Shown piece after piece: positions 54,717 to 63,942 of a stretch of DNA of 64,000 nt (position 1 is its first letter; every line of letters begins with the position of its first letter). Position numbers and translations under genes: made by a program. Source of the DNA: Hyphomicrobium sp. MC1. GTDB taxonomy: Bacteria; Pseudomonadota; Alphaproteobacteria; Rhizobiales; Hyphomicrobiaceae. The notes beneath the pieces were generated by a model that was not told the DNA's origin, did not search any database, and worked only from the letters and a program-made list of their open reading frames with translations. The stretch is from NCBI RefSeq assembly GCF_000253295.1, contig NC_015717.1, positions 868,001-932,000 on the forward strand, in the 5' to 3' direction.

Positions 54717-55379
54717 ATGAGCGAACCGCGCGCGAACGTTTCATCCCCGCTGCAGGCCGCGATCGTTCGCGTCACGCCGTTCGAGCAGAATTGCACCTTG
54801 ATCTGGGACGAGGCGACGAAGGTCGGCGCGGTTATCGATCCGGGTGGCGATCTCGATCGTATTGAAGCCGCGATCAAAGAGACGGGCATGACGGTCGAGA
54901 AGATCCTGCTGACGCATGGGCACATCGATCATGCGGGTGGCGCAGCGGAATTGCGCGACAGGCTCGACGTCAAGATCGAAGGCCCGCACAAGAACGACTC
55001 GATCCTGCTCGATGCACTGGAAAAGCAGGGCGAGATGTACGGCTTTTCCGGTGTCCGCAACGTCGTGCCGGACCGTTGGCTCGACGAAGGCGAGACAGTC
55101 ACGGTCGCCGGGCATACGTTCGAGATTTTTCACTGTCCGGGGCACTCGCCCGGTTCGGTCGTGTTCTTTAACCGGCCGCAGCGGTTTGCGCTGGTCGGCG
55201 ACGTCATCTTCCGCGGCTCAATCGGACGTACGGATTTTCCGTATGGCGATCATGAGGCACTGATCTCCGCTATCAAGACGAAGCTGCTACCGCTCGGCGA
55301 CGATGTCGCCTTCATTTGTGGGCACGGTTCGCCTAGTCAATTCGGGCACGAGCGGACAAGCAATCCGTTTCTCGTATAG
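54717..55379 (+). CDS. MBL-fold hydrolase, glyoxalase-II-like (YcbL type)
   Basis: A 220-residue metallo-beta-lactamase-fold protein: LLTHGHIDHAGG (metal HxHxDH), HCPGHSPGSVVFF (third His), LVGDVIFRGSIGRTDFPYGD (metal Asp) and FICGHGSPSQFGHE. It probably hydrolyses a glutathione thioester or related substrate in the cytosol. It is divergent from the outer-membrane protein gene and stands alone. Confidence 0.88.
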   Translation: MSEPRANVSSPLQAAIVRVTPFEQNCTLIWDEATKVGAVIDPGGDLDRIEAAIKETGMTVEKILLTHGHIDHAGGAAELRDRLDVKIEGPHKNDSILLDALEKQGEMYGFSGVRNVVPDRWLDEGETVTVAGHTFEIFHCPGHSPGSVVFFNRPQRFALVGDVIFRGSIGRTDFPYGDHEALISAIKTKLLPLGDDVAFICGHGSPSQFGHERTSNPFLV

Positions 55380-55419
55380 GGCAGAGTTGAGGCCGCTGCC
55401 GGTAGAGATCAGAAGCCGC

Positions 55420-55797
55420 TCAGAACGAGAATTCGTAAGAGCCGCCGAGACAGCCGAAGATGCCACATTCGCGGGCAAGCGAGCCATAGCCGCCATCGTC
55501 GATCGAGTTCCCGCCCGAAAAGTAGTCGATCGTCTGCACGCGCAATGTTTCTTCGCAGCTGCGGCGGCAGTAGGTCCAGTTGCCGCTCGGCAGCTTCACC
55601 TGCCAGCCCACTTGCGTCGGTCGAACGACGCTCCTGATCGAGCCGTTGCCGTAGCGGCTATAGGCCGTGATGATCTGGCCCGGCTTATAGCTCGTTTTCA
55701 AGCGGCCGATGCCGCTGGCATCTGCAACCGGAACAAGCGCCGTCGTGCCGAGCATAGCGGCGAGGGCGGGTATGAGAGCCAGCAGTCGTGCGCGCAT
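55420..55797 (-). CDS. Small secreted protein with four Cys
   Basis: A 125-residue protein. A GGAG ribosome site six bases upstream fixes the start at MRARLL. A signal peptide ends near DASG. The mature domain is small, beta-rich and has four cysteines (TYCRRSCEET and ECGIFGCLGG), likely two disulfides, plus Gly/Tyr-rich strands. No family is recognised. It sits in a run of minus-strand secreted proteins. Confidence 0.65.
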   Translation of the reverse strand: MRARLLALIPALAAMLGTTALVPVADASGIGRLKTSYKPGQIITAYSRYGNGSIRSVVRPTQVGWQVKLPSGNWTYCRRSCEETLRVQTIDYFSGGNSIDDGGYGSLARECGIFGCLGGSYEFSF

Positions 55798-55834
55798 CGA
55801 AATCTCCAATTTCCGGAAGTCTGGCAGATTCCCG

Positions 55835-56332
55835 TTAACGCGACATGGAAATGTGCACGCCCTTGAACGACGGACCGCTGGATGCGACCGTCACTGAATG
55901 CGTGCCGCCCGAAATCGAGACGGTCATCGTACCGGTGATGCCGCCACTGATGGCGAGCGTCATTCGGCTGGCTGTCGCGCGTCCCTGTACGGTGCCCGAC
56001 TGATTGTAGGTTCGTTCTTCCCAGCTACCGCTGACGGCGCCGTTGGTATCGACGAGGTTGGCGCGCAGCTCCAGTTTTGCGGAAGCATTGGCGCAGCGGA
56101 TCGAGAGCCCGAGGTTATGCGGGTTGCCGTTGTTGGTGTAGTATCCCTTGCAACGCAGGCTTTCGGTCTTGCCGTCATCGAAGCGGGCCGTGCCAGAGCC
56201 GCCCCACGTTCCTGCGAGGGTGACGAACGGGTTGTCCGATGCGGCCCATGCCGGTGCCGCCGAAACTGCTAAAGCCACGGCGATGGCGGAGGTCCACGCC
56301 GACACCGACGTTGCACGTCTCAGATTGCGCAT
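55835..56332 (-). CDS. Secreted protein, Rhizobiales hypothetical
   Basis: A 165-residue protein with a signal peptide (about residues 12-30, ending APAWA). The mature part SDNPFVTLAGTWGGSGTARF, TESLRCKGYYTNNGNPHNLG, LRANLVDTNGAVSGSWEERT and MTVSISGGTHSVTVASSG is beta-rich and probably periplasmic. Short proteins of this LAGTWGGSG kind are common in Rhizobiales; function unknown. It precedes the four-Cys protein by 37 nt on the same strand. Confidence 0.7.
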   Translation of the reverse strand: MRNLRRATSVSAWTSAIAVALAVSAAPAWAASDNPFVTLAGTWGGSGTARFDDGKTESLRCKGYYTNNGNPHNLGLSIRCANASAKLELRANLVDTNGAVSGSWEERTYNQSGTVQGRATASRMTLAISGGITGTMTVSISGGTHSVTVASSGPSFKGVHISMSR

Positions 56333-56541
56333 CACGTAAAGCCTTCCTTCCCAGAATGCGGGCTGCACAAGCGGCGCGCATTATTGTCTGATGTTCGCCG
56401 TTTTGCGAGACGTATGCATGTAGTTCGCGTTCACGCCGAAATGTGTGGCCGCGAGGCGACACTAAAAGGGTAATGGCCGGCGCAGCCCCCCGTGATATGG
56501 GGGCGATTCTACAGTACTCCGGTTTCATTTTGATGCCGGTT

Positions 56542-57162
56542 TTAGAACGGATTGACGATTTGTGCGACGATCGGTGGCGCATCCGTTTTGGGGTCGTAGC
56601 GGAAATCCAGGATGAGATTGAAGCAGTCTTGAGGCCAGGGATCAGGATAAGACCCTTTTTGCGCGCCCAGAAGGGACGCAATCTCCGGCAGCTTGCCGTG
56701 ATGCCAGCAGATGACGATGGTCTTGCCGCGATATTCGGGCTTCGAAAAAATCTCCGTGACAAGCGAACGGAACTGCTTGTCTTCGATGTGGTATTGAACC
56801 TCGATGCCGAGCGTGGCGGCGAGCGGTTTTACCGTTTCGATCGAGCGGATCGACCGCTTCGAGCGCGCTGCTGCATAGATATAGTCTGGTTTACCGAAGA
56901 CTTGCGGGATATAGGTCGCCAGCCGTTCGGCGCGCTTCATTCCGTCTTTCGAAAGATAAATGTCGTCGGTCTTGCCGGTCTTCTCGGCGTGCCGCATCAA
57001 CAGGATGCGGCCAGGACCGCCATCCGGGTGGCACGTCGCGGTTATTTCCTTGTGCCCACACCAGGCTTTCCAAAGCGCGCCAAGCCAGCCGCTGTTGCCG
57101 TCGGCACTTTTTTCCTCAGAACTCAGCACGTCGTGTCCCTCAACGGTGTCATCGCGGCGCAT
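56542..57162 (-). CDS. Histidine phosphatase family protein (paralogue 1, no signal peptide)
   Basis: A 206-residue branch-2-like phosphoglycerate-mutase-fold protein. It has ILLMRHAEKTG with the phospho-acceptor His, AARSKRSIRSIETVKPLA and the second His in VICWHHGKLPEIASLL, then YPDPWPQDCFNLILDF. Compared with its neighbour (57279-57980) it lacks a signal peptide. The start is uncertain: ATG at 57162, or GTG at 57129 with the better ribosome site GAGGGA. Substrate unknown. Confidence 0.8.
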   Translation of the reverse strand: MRRDDTVEGHDVLSSEEKSADGNSGWLGALWKAWCGHKEITATCHPDGGPGRILLMRHAEKTGKTDDIYLSKDGMKRAERLATYIPQVFGKPDYIYAAARSKRSIRSIETVKPLAATLGIEVQYHIEDKQFRSLVTEIFSKPEYRGKTIVICWHHGKLPEIASLLGAQKGSYPDPWPQDCFNLILDFRYDPKTDAPPIVAQIVNPF

Positions 57163-57278
57163 GTCCGCATCGGCGCCCGGCCCCAACTAAGCAGGCGCCC
57201 GCGTGTAGTCAGAGATGGCGGAAGCGTCAATGCGACGACGATCTGCCGGCGTTTCAATCCGGCAGTTACGCACGGCGA

Positions 57279-57980
57279 TCAAAACGGTTCGATGACGCGC
57301 GACACCTTCGGAGGTTTGCCGGAGAAGGGATCGTATTGGAGATCGAGGACAATGTTGTAGGCGTTTTTCGGCCAAGGATCGGGATAGCTGCCGGCCGGTG
57401 CGCCGAGCAGCGCGGCGATGGCGGGCAATTCCTTGTGGTGCCAGCAGATGACGACCGTCTTGTTCTTGAAGTCTGGGTCGTTCAGGATTTCATCGATGAG
57501 ATCGCCGAACTCATCTTTCTTGAAATAGTCCTGGATTTTGAGATCGAGCGCGTCCGCGAGCGGTTCCATCGTTTCGTGGGGCCGGTCGGAATGTTTCGAT
57601 CCCGCGGTCGCGACGATGATGTCGGGCTTGCCGAAGGTTTCGGGGATGTACGTCGCCAGGCGCTTGGCGCGCTCGACGCCGGCATCCGAAAGGTCTTCGT
57701 TATCGGGGTCGTCGGTCTTGTCGGCGTGACGCATCAGGATGATGCGCTTCGGGCCGCCCATGAAGTGATCAATCGGCGCAAGGTCGCTCGCCTTTTCGCG
57801 CGCAGGCGTGCAGACGCTGCAAACGCGTGCCGCGGCGATTTTCGGAAAGCCGAGCGCAAGCAGGCCGACGTGAAGGCCATCGGCAATATCGGCAAAGTCA
57901 GTGCCGAATGCTGCTGTCGCGAGCGCCGCCATTAAAACGGCTGCGAAAAGTGCGTGCCGGTAGGCGAGACCATGTCTCAT
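57279..57980 (-). CDS. Secreted histidine phosphatase family protein (paralogue 2)
   Basis: A 233-residue protein with a signal peptide (residues 1-26) after AAGGGA, then a Cys-rich link VCSVCTP and the same phosphatase core as its neighbour: IILMRHADKTDD, ATYIPETFGKPDIIVATAGS, VVICWHHKELPAIAALLG and YPDPWPKNAYNIVLDL. The shared, nearly identical positions show a local duplication with loss or gain of the export signal. It is predicted periplasmic; substrate unknown. Confidence 0.8.
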   Translation of the reverse strand: MRHGLAYRHALFAAVLMAALATAAFGTDFADIADGLHVGLLALGFPKIAAARVCSVCTPAREKASDLAPIDHFMGGPKRIILMRHADKTDDPDNEDLSDAGVERAKRLATYIPETFGKPDIIVATAGSKHSDRPHETMEPLADALDLKIQDYFKKDEFGDLIDEILNDPDFKNKTVVICWHHKELPAIAALLGAPAGSYPDPWPKNAYNIVLDLQYDPFSGKPPKVSRVIEPF

Positions 57981-58002
57981 GTTTTTTCCCTTCAGCGGGA
58001 GA

Positions 58003-58449
58003 TTAGACCCAGGTTGAGCCATTGCGGGGTTCTGGCAGGGGGCGCGGCCGACCGTTATCATCGAGCGCGACGAACGTGAAATGCGCGCGCGTCACGCAGG
58101 CTTGAACTTCGCCGTCACGCGGACGCCGCCATGCCTGGACCTCGAACGTCATCGATGTGCGGCCGCGCTTGGTGAGGAGCGCCCAAACCGTTACCTCATC
58201 GCCGACCTTGACGGGTGAGTGAAAGCTCATGCCTTCGACGGCGACCGTTACGCAGCGACCCTGGCTGAGCCGGGCCGCGGCGTTGCCTGCCGCGAGGTCC
58301 ATCTGGGACATGATCCAGCCGCCGAAGATGTCGCCCGCCGGATTGGTGTCGGCGGGCATGGCGATCGTGCGAATGACCGGGTCGCCAGACGGCGTCGTGA
58401 TATCCGCAGCCGTCGGGTTCTGGCTGGCGTCGGGTTTTCCATCTTTCAT
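58003..58449 (-). CDS. Acyl-CoA thioesterase (hotdog fold, YciA type)
   Basis: A 148-residue hotdog protein: ADTNPAGDIFGGWIMSQMDL with the catalytic Asp, GMSFHSPVKVGDEVTVWALL and FTFVALDDNGRPRPLP. YciA-type enzymes hydrolyse medium and long acyl-CoAs as hexamers. The start follows GAGGGG eight bases upstream. It ends 22 nt before the histidine phosphatase gene, which it may precede in one operon. Confidence 0.88.
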   Translation of the reverse strand: MKDGKPDASQNPTAADITTPSGDPVIRTIAMPADTNPAGDIFGGWIMSQMDLAAGNAAARLSQGRCVTVAVEGMSFHSPVKVGDEVTVWALLTKRGRTSMTFEVQAWRRPRDGEVQACVTRAHFTFVALDDNGRPRPLPEPRNGSTWV

Positions 58450-58675
58450 GTCCGCGACCCCTCTTTTGATGCGTTTCGCGGCTTCTGGCACGCGACGTCA
58501 CATTACGAATGTCATCTGAACAAATATCCGGACTTGGCCGCCGGGGCTATGCGCCGGACGGGCGCGGTCTAAAAGGCCATGTCCGAAATCGGTATGGCGT
58601 CAACCCTTGTGCAACCTTCGTTGCCTAATTTCGGCAGTCGAACCGTTCTTTTCGATTCGAAAACGAGACCGCACG

Positions 58676-58978
58676 ATGAAATGGGCAACGCCTGATCGCG
58701 AACTGCTGCAGCAACTTGCAGATATTCCGGAGGTGACACTCAGCGGCTTTTCCGTCCGGGAAGGCTTGGCTGGCACCGGTGTGACAGTTCTCAAGGGCCG
58801 GGACTATTTCGGCAGCTGGCGGACCGTCGATACGCAGCTCGTCTGGGTTCCGGCGAACCTGACAGAGCCGGGTCACATCGTCGAGACGGTGGACGAAGCG
58901 CTGCGCCAGACGCTGCTGATGATCTTAAAGAGCCTGCAGGTTTCGCCGAAGAAGCCGCCGCGCGCTCTCGCCGGTTGA
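58676..58978 (+). CDS. Hypothetical protein
   Basis: A 100-residue cytosolic protein, MKWATPDRELLQQLADIPEV, with TGVTVLKGRDYFGSWRTVDT, LTEPGHIVETVDEALRQTLL and a basic end PKKPPRALAG. It has mixed alpha/beta composition and no signal. No family is recognised. It is divergent from the thioesterase gene. Confidence 0.6.
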   Translation: MKWATPDRELLQQLADIPEVTLSGFSVREGLAGTGVTVLKGRDYFGSWRTVDTQLVWVPANLTEPGHIVETVDEALRQTLLMILKSLQVSPKKPPRALAG

Positions 58979-59056
58979 GGCGGTTTGCAAAAATAGAAAT
59001 GGCCGCCAAGGCAGCGGCCACTTCGTATCATCGCGTTTTGCAAATTTGAGACGACG

Positions 59057-59635
59057 CTAGGCCGCGAGAACCGCGCGGTCGTGTTTGCCTTCCTCAATCT
59101 CCTCGATGATTTTTGCGACGAAGGCTTCGAGGTCGCCGGGGTTGCGGCTCGTCACGATGCCTTGGTCGGATACCGCGGGTTCGTCGACCCATTGTGCTCC
59201 AGCATTCAGCATGTCGGTTTTGATTGAGGCGTAAGATGTCGCTTTGCGGCCGCGGACGGCGTTGGCTTCGATCAGCAGCCACGGAGCGTGGCAGATCGCA
59301 GCGACGACTTTGCCTTCCGCCAAAAATGCTTTGATGAGTTTCACTGCCTCAGGATTTTGCCGGAGCGCGTCGGGATTCATCTGCCCGCCAGGAAGTACGA
59401 TCGCATCGTAGAGCGATGTTGAAGCTTCGCTCAGTTCGACGTCGACTTTGACGGGCTTGCCCCAGTCTTTGTTCTCCCAACCGATGATCGAGTCTTTCTG
59501 TTTGCGCTCCTTCGGTGCTGCGACATGCACGAGCTGCGCGACGGCTTTCAGCTTCTCGCGCGGTACGTCGAGTTCGGACTGCTCGAAGCCGTCAGTCGCG
59601 AGAATGAGAATTTTCGCTTTCGAGATCTTTGGCAT
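59057..59635 (-). CDS. DJ-1/PfpI-type glutamine amidotransferase-fold protein
   Basis: A 192-residue protein: ILILATDGFEQSELDVPREK (Glu near the N-terminus), YDAIVLPGGQMNPDALRQNP, and the nucleophile Cys in VVAAICHAPWLLIEANAVRG, with VSDQGIVTSRNPGDLEAF at the end. This is the PfpI/YhbO subfamily, linked to protein deglycation or chaperone activity during stress; whether it is a protease is disputed. It lies alone between convergent and same-strand genes. Confidence 0.9.
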   Translation of the reverse strand: MPKISKAKILILATDGFEQSELDVPREKLKAVAQLVHVAAPKERKQKDSIIGWENKDWGKPVKVDVELSEASTSLYDAIVLPGGQMNPDALRQNPEAVKLIKAFLAEGKVVAAICHAPWLLIEANAVRGRKATSYASIKTDMLNAGAQWVDEPAVSDQGIVTSRNPGDLEAFVAKIIEEIEEGKHDRAVLAA

Positions 59636-59728
59636 TGGAGGTTCCTCGATTGCTGTACAACTGAGGGACAACCATGTGCATCAGGCGAGGTTCCCAGCAG
59701 TGCGAAGAACGCCGTTATTGTCGCGTGT

Positions 59729-62572
59729 TTATTGGCCAGGGCGGCCGGTTTTACGCGGGCGGCCGCGGCGTTTCTTCTTCTCGCTATCGTCGTCGAATTC
59801 CCGCGTACGTGTCGGCGTCGTAATGTGTGACGGTTTCTCTCCGGACTTCACGGGCAGCGATGCGTGCGGGCCCATCTCGTCGAGGGTCGGCTTGTGCGGC
59901 CCGGAAATGCGTTCGCCGAATGCGCCAGCTTTCGCGCGGCTGTCGACGGTTGGCGCGCGAGCAGGCACAGGGCGATCAGTTCCTGGACCCATGTCGTCGA
60001 GCGAAGGTTTCTTGATGCGTGATGTAGACTGAGCATGCGTCGGCTGAACCGGCTCGTATTCGTTCTTTACGCGTGAAGAATCGGCGGCCGGCGGCACATT
60101 CGCTTTCGCGCCGTATTTTCGTTCGCCTTTGAAGCCGCCGGACTTGTCCTCGATCTCCGACTGGCGCGCGAGTGGGTCGTCGGAGATTGCGAGTTCCGTT
60201 TGCTGCAGGCGTTTGATCTCGTCGCGCAAGCGCGCGGCGGTTTCGAATTCCAGATCGGCGGCGGCTTCTTTCATGCGCCGTTCCATGTCGGCGATGACGG
60301 CGTGTAGGTTGTGTCCGAGCGTTTGCACTTTGTCGCCGTCCGCGAGACCGGCATCGACTGTCACATGATCTTGCTCGTAAACAGACTGCAGCACGTCGGC
60401 GATATTCTTCTTCACGCTTTCCGGCGTGATGCCGTTGGCTTCGTTCCACGCCATCTGCTTTTCGCGACGGCGCGTCGTTTCGGCGATGGCTCGTTCCATC
60501 GAGCCGGTGATCTGGTCGGCGTAGAGAATGACTTTGCCGTCAACGTTACGCGCAGCACGGCCGATGGTCTGCACAAGGGATGTTTCCGAACGCAGAAAGC
60601 CTTCCTTATCCGCATCGAGAATAGCGACGAGGGCGCATTCGGGAATATCGAGACCTTCGCGTAGCAGGTTGATGCCGATGAGCACATCGAACGCGCCAAG
60701 ACGGAGGTCGCGGATGATCTCGATACGCTCCAACGTTTCGATGTCGGAGTGCATGTAGCGGACGCGCACGCCGTTCTCGTGCATGTATTCGGTGAGGTCT
60801 TCGGCCATGCGTTTCGTCAGCACCGTGACGAGCGTACGATAGCCCTTTTGCGAAACCCGGCGCACTTCATCCAACAGATCATCGACCTGCGATTTCGCCG
60901 AACGCACTTCGACGACAGGGTCGATCAGGCCCGTCGGGCGAATGACCTGTTCGGCGAAGGTGCCACCGGTCTGCTCCAGTTCCCAGCTTGCGGGCGTCGC
61001 CGAGACGAACACCGACTGGGGGCGCATCGCGTCCCATTCTTCGAAACGGAGCGGGCGATTGTCCATGCACGACGGCAGGCGGAAGCCGTACTCGGCGAGC
61101 GTTGCCTTGCGCCGGAAGTCGCCGCGGAACATGCCGCCAATCTGCGGGACCGTGACGTGGCTTTCGTCGGCGAAGACGAGAGCGTTGTCGGGCAGATATT
61201 CGAACAGCGTTGGCGGCGGATCGCCCGGATTGCGGCCCGTCAGATAGCGCGAATAGTTTTCGATGCCGGCGCAGGAGCCGGTCGCCTCCATCATTTCCAT
61301 GTCGAAGGTCGTGCGCTGTTCGAGGCGCTGGGCTTCGAGCAGCTTGCCGGCATTGTAAAGCTCGTCGAGGCGCTGCTTCAGCTCGGCTTTGATCGACTTG
61401 ATGGCCTGTTGAAGCGTCGGCTTCGGCGTTACGTAGTGCGAGTTGGCGTACAGTTTCACGAGCGCCAGCTCGTCGGTCTTTGTGCCGGTCAGCGGATCGA
61501 ACTCGACGATGCTCTCGATTTCGTCACCGAACATCGAGAAACGCCAGGCACGATCCTCTAAGTGAGCCGGAAAGACTTCGACGGTATCGCCGCGCGCGCG
61601 GAACGAACCGCGGATGAAATTGTGATCGTTGCGGCGATAGTGAAGCGCGACGAGGTCGGCCAGCAATTGATCGCGCGAAAGCTGTTCGCCCTGGCGAACC
61701 GTGAACGTCATCGCGGTGTAGGTTTCGACCGAACCGATACCGTAGATGCAAGAGACAGACGCGACGATGATGACGTCGTCGCGTTCGAGCAGCGCGCGGG
61801 TCGCGGAGTGGCGCATCCGGTCGATCTGCTCGTTGATCGAGGATTCCTTCTCGATGTAGGTGTCGGTGCGCGGGACGTAGGCTTCGGGCTGGTAGTAATC
61901 GTAATATGAGACGAAATACTCGACCGCGTTGTCAGGAAAGAAGCTTTTGAACTCGCCGTAGAGCTGGGCGGCGAGCGTTTTGTTCGGCGCGAGGATCAGC
62001 GCCGGGCGCTGCGTTGCTTCGATGACGTGCGCCATTGTGAATGTCTTGCCGGAGCCCGTCACGCCGAGCAGCACCTGATTGTGCTCGTGCTTGCTTACGC
62101 CCTCAACGAGTTCGGCGATGGCTTGGGGCTGGTCGCCTCGCGGCTGAAACTCGGACGCGATTTTGAAGCGTACACCGCCTTCACTCTTTTCCGGCCGGTC
62201 GGGGCGGTGCGGAACGAACGTCGGCATGCCGCCGGAGACGATCGGATGCGTCGCCATGAGCGGCTGGCGGGCGAGGATTTCGCGGGCACGATCGGTTCGC
62301 TCCTCGGGTTTGGTGAGGAGGGCTGTCAGGCTGTCGGTCAGGCTCTCGCTGCCCATGGGCGGGCGCGGTCCGGACTGGCGCAGGGCGGGCAGGCTTGGAA
62401 GGCCGTTGGCCGATTTGTGGCCCGAGAAGTCGGCGGGCGCGAAATAGGCGCTCGATTCCGCAAAGCCCGGCGTCCCTGCTTCCGTCTCAATGGGCGGAGC
62501 AGCCGGTTTTCCCGATTTGCCGCGGGAGGGGCGGGGGGTCTTGCGGCCGGATGATTTCGATGGGGGCGACAC
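59729..62572 (-). CDS. uvrB: UvrABC excinuclease subunit B
   Basis: A 947-residue protein. The helicase core (from about residue 133) starts [20 protein letters not shown] with Walker [17 protein letters not shown], the damage-binding hairpin [20 protein letters not shown], and [10 protein letters not shown]. The C-terminal UVR domain [21 protein letters not shown] binds UvrC. It has about 130 extra N-terminal and 130 extra C-terminal low-complexity residues (ends [12 protein letters not shown]), longer than the roughly 670 residues of E. coli UvrB. It finds DNA lesions with UvrA. Confidence 0.97.
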   Translation of the reverse strand: MSPPSKSSGRKTPRPSRGKSGKPAAPPIETEAGTPGFAESSAYFAPADFSGHKSANGLPSLPALRQSGPRPPMGSESLTDSLTALLTKPEERTDRAREILARQPLMATHPIVSGGMPTFVPHRPDRPEKSEGGVRFKIASEFQPRGDQPQAIAELVEGVSKHEHNQVLLGVTGSGKTFTMAHVIEATQRPALILAPNKTLAAQLYGEFKSFFPDNAVEYFVSYYDYYQPEAYVPRTDTYIEKESSINEQIDRMRHSATRALLERDDVIIVASVSCIYGIGSVETYTAMTFTVRQGEQLSRDQLLADLVALHYRRNDHNFIRGSFRARGDTVEVFPAHLEDRAWRFSMFGDEIESIVEFDPLTGTKTDELALVKLYANSHYVTPKPTLQQAIKSIKAELKQRLDELYNAGKLLEAQRLEQRTTFDMEMMEATGSCAGIENYSRYLTGRNPGDPPPTLFEYLPDNALVFADESHVTVPQIGGMFRGDFRRKATLAEYGFRLPSCMDNRPLRFEEWDAMRPQSVFVSATPASWELEQTGGTFAEQVIRPTGLIDPVVEVRSAKSQVDDLLDEVRRVSQKGYRTLVTVLTKRMAEDLTEYMHENGVRVRYMHSDIETLERIEIIRDLRLGAFDVLIGINLLREGLDIPECALVAILDADKEGFLRSETSLVQTIGRAARNVDGKVILYADQITGSMERAIAETTRRREKQMAWNEANGITPESVKKNIADVLQSVYEQDHVTVDAGLADGDKVQTLGHNLHAVIADMERRMKEAAADLEFETAARLRDEIKRLQQTELAISDDPLARQSEIEDKSGGFKGERKYGAKANVPPAADSSRVKNEYEPVQPTHAQSTSRIKKPSLDDMGPGTDRPVPARAPTVDSRAKAGAFGERISGPHKPTLDEMGPHASLPVKSGEKPSHITTPTRTREFDDDSEKKKRRGRPRKTGRPGQ

Positions 62573-62845
62573 CGCCTAGATATAGGAAATGCCCGGCTGT
62601 CCATAAATGCTGTTTTCACGCCACAGTGTCACGGTCAAGCTATAGTACGAAGTGGCGAACCTCTCGGTCCGCGAAAATGTTCTCCTTACGGAACAGTATG
62701 TTCGGTCGCGCCAAGTGGCGTGATAGCGAAACGGAAACCGGGAAGGGGCGTTAGATGCGCGTCTGTCCGGCGGGGGGCGATGAACCTGCCAAGCTGGGCT
62801 TTGTCGGTTTATCGGGGCGACCCTAAAAAAAACATGGAGACCACA

Positions 62846-63049
62846 ATGATCACCACCCGTTTGATCGCTGCAGCCGTTGCGGCCACGTTCGTTATTGGCG
62901 CAGGCGCAGCGGTTGCTGCCGAGAAGACGCGTACGCCGGAATCGATCGAATGCTCGAAGCAGGCCGACGCGAAAGGTCTGCATGGCAAAGAGCGCAAGAC
63001 GTTCCGCGCGCACTGCAAGGCCGAGATGAAGAAGGCCAAGAAGAGCTAA
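62846..63049 (+). CDS. Small PsiF-repeat-like secreted protein
   Basis: A 67-residue protein. The start MITTRLIAAA follows GGAG. A signal peptide ends AAVAA, and the mature part is one PsiF-type unit: ECSKQADAKGLHGKERKTFR and HCKAEMKKAKKS. PsiF proteins in enterics are phosphate-starvation-induced and periplasmic. No convincing PHO box was seen before this gene. A strong terminator follows. Confidence 0.75.
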   Translation: MITTRLIAAAVAATFVIGAGAAVAAEKTRTPESIECSKQADAKGLHGKERKTFRAHCKAEMKKAKKS

Positions 63050-63081
63050 AAGCTTTTTCTTCTGATACGTCTAGGTGAGAG

Positions 63082-63108
63082 ACCCCGTCGCTTGCGGCGG
63101 GGTTTTTT
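63082..63108 (+). terminator. Rho-independent terminator of the psiF-like gene
   Basis: ACCCCGTCG, loop CTTG, CGGCGGGGT (one G-T pair) and a run of Ts, 32 nt after the stop codon. Confidence 0.9.
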
Positions 63109-63163
63109 GTTTGGCCGTTTGGCCGGCGCTATGTTCAGTTTAAAAAACGCCGGGAGAGGTCTC

Positions 63164-63895
63164 ATGGCGATGGGCAAGGACGCGAAGCTCGCGCTTGTAA
63201 CGGGCGCAAATCGCGGCATCGGCTTTGCGATAGCGTGCGGACTTGCGGCGCGCGGGATGCGTGTGCTGGCGGGTGTGCGTTCCACTGAGAAAGCCCGCGA
63301 GGCAGCCGATGCGTTCGGCAGGGCCGGTGCGGCGGTCACTTCTGCCGTGCTTGACGTGGCAGATGTGCGGCGCATTCCAGAGGCGCTTGATGGCATCGCG
63401 CGCGATCACGGTCCGATCGACATTCTCATCAATAACGCCGCCGTTCTCATCGACGGCCCCGGCGGGTTTGCTGCCAGCCTGTTCGACATGACCGACGGTG
63501 TCTTTCGGCGAACGTGGGAGACGAATGTCTTGGGGCCTTCAGCAACCATTCGCGCGCTGGTTCCGGGCATGATGGCGCGAGGGTTCGGGCGGGTCGTCAA
63601 CATGTCGTCGAGGGCGGGGCAATTGAACGGGATGGGCGCGGGATTTCCCGCTTATCGGGTTTCGAAAGCGGCGCTCAATGCGCTGACGCGCATTGCAGCG
63701 GCGGAAGCGGCTGCGTCGGGCTCGGACGTGAAGATCAATGCGTGCTCGCCGGGATGGGTCCGGACCGGCATGGGCGGAGCGGAAGCGCCGCGCTTGCCTG
63801 CTGAAGGTGCGGAAACGCCGATCTGGCTGGCGACGCTTGCGAGCGACGGCCCAAACGGCGGCTTTTTCGAAGATAAGAAGGCGCTCGCATGGTAA
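63164..63895 (+). CDS. Short-chain dehydrogenase/reductase
   Basis: A 243-residue classical SDR: the NAD(P) motif ALVTGANRGIGFAIACGL, the structural INNAAV, the active-site Ser in NMSSRAGQLNGMG and the Tyr-x3-Lys pair in YRVSKAALNALTR. The sequence runs to a GFFEDKKALAW end. It is similar to carbonyl or sepiapterin-type reductases, but no substrate can be named. The GAGAGG ribosome site precedes the ATG at 63164. Confidence 0.92.
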   Translation: MAMGKDAKLALVTGANRGIGFAIACGLAARGMRVLAGVRSTEKAREAADAFGRAGAAVTSAVLDVADVRRIPEALDGIARDHGPIDILINNAAVLIDGPGGFAASLFDMTDGVFRRTWETNVLGPSATIRALVPGMMARGFGRVVNMSSRAGQLNGMGAGFPAYRVSKAALNALTRIAAAEAAASGSDVKINACSPGWVRTGMGGAEAPRLPAEGAETPIWLATLASDGPNGGFFEDKKALAW

Positions 63896-63942
63896 GCGCC
63901 GCCTGGCGACCAAGCTGTGCGATCAGAATTATAGCGCGAAAA

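Noticed and set aside
62573..62845. PHO box before the psiF-like gene
   Set aside because: CTGT-type words occur (CTGTCCA, CTGTTTT), but the spacing is 13, not 11, and half-sites are poor.
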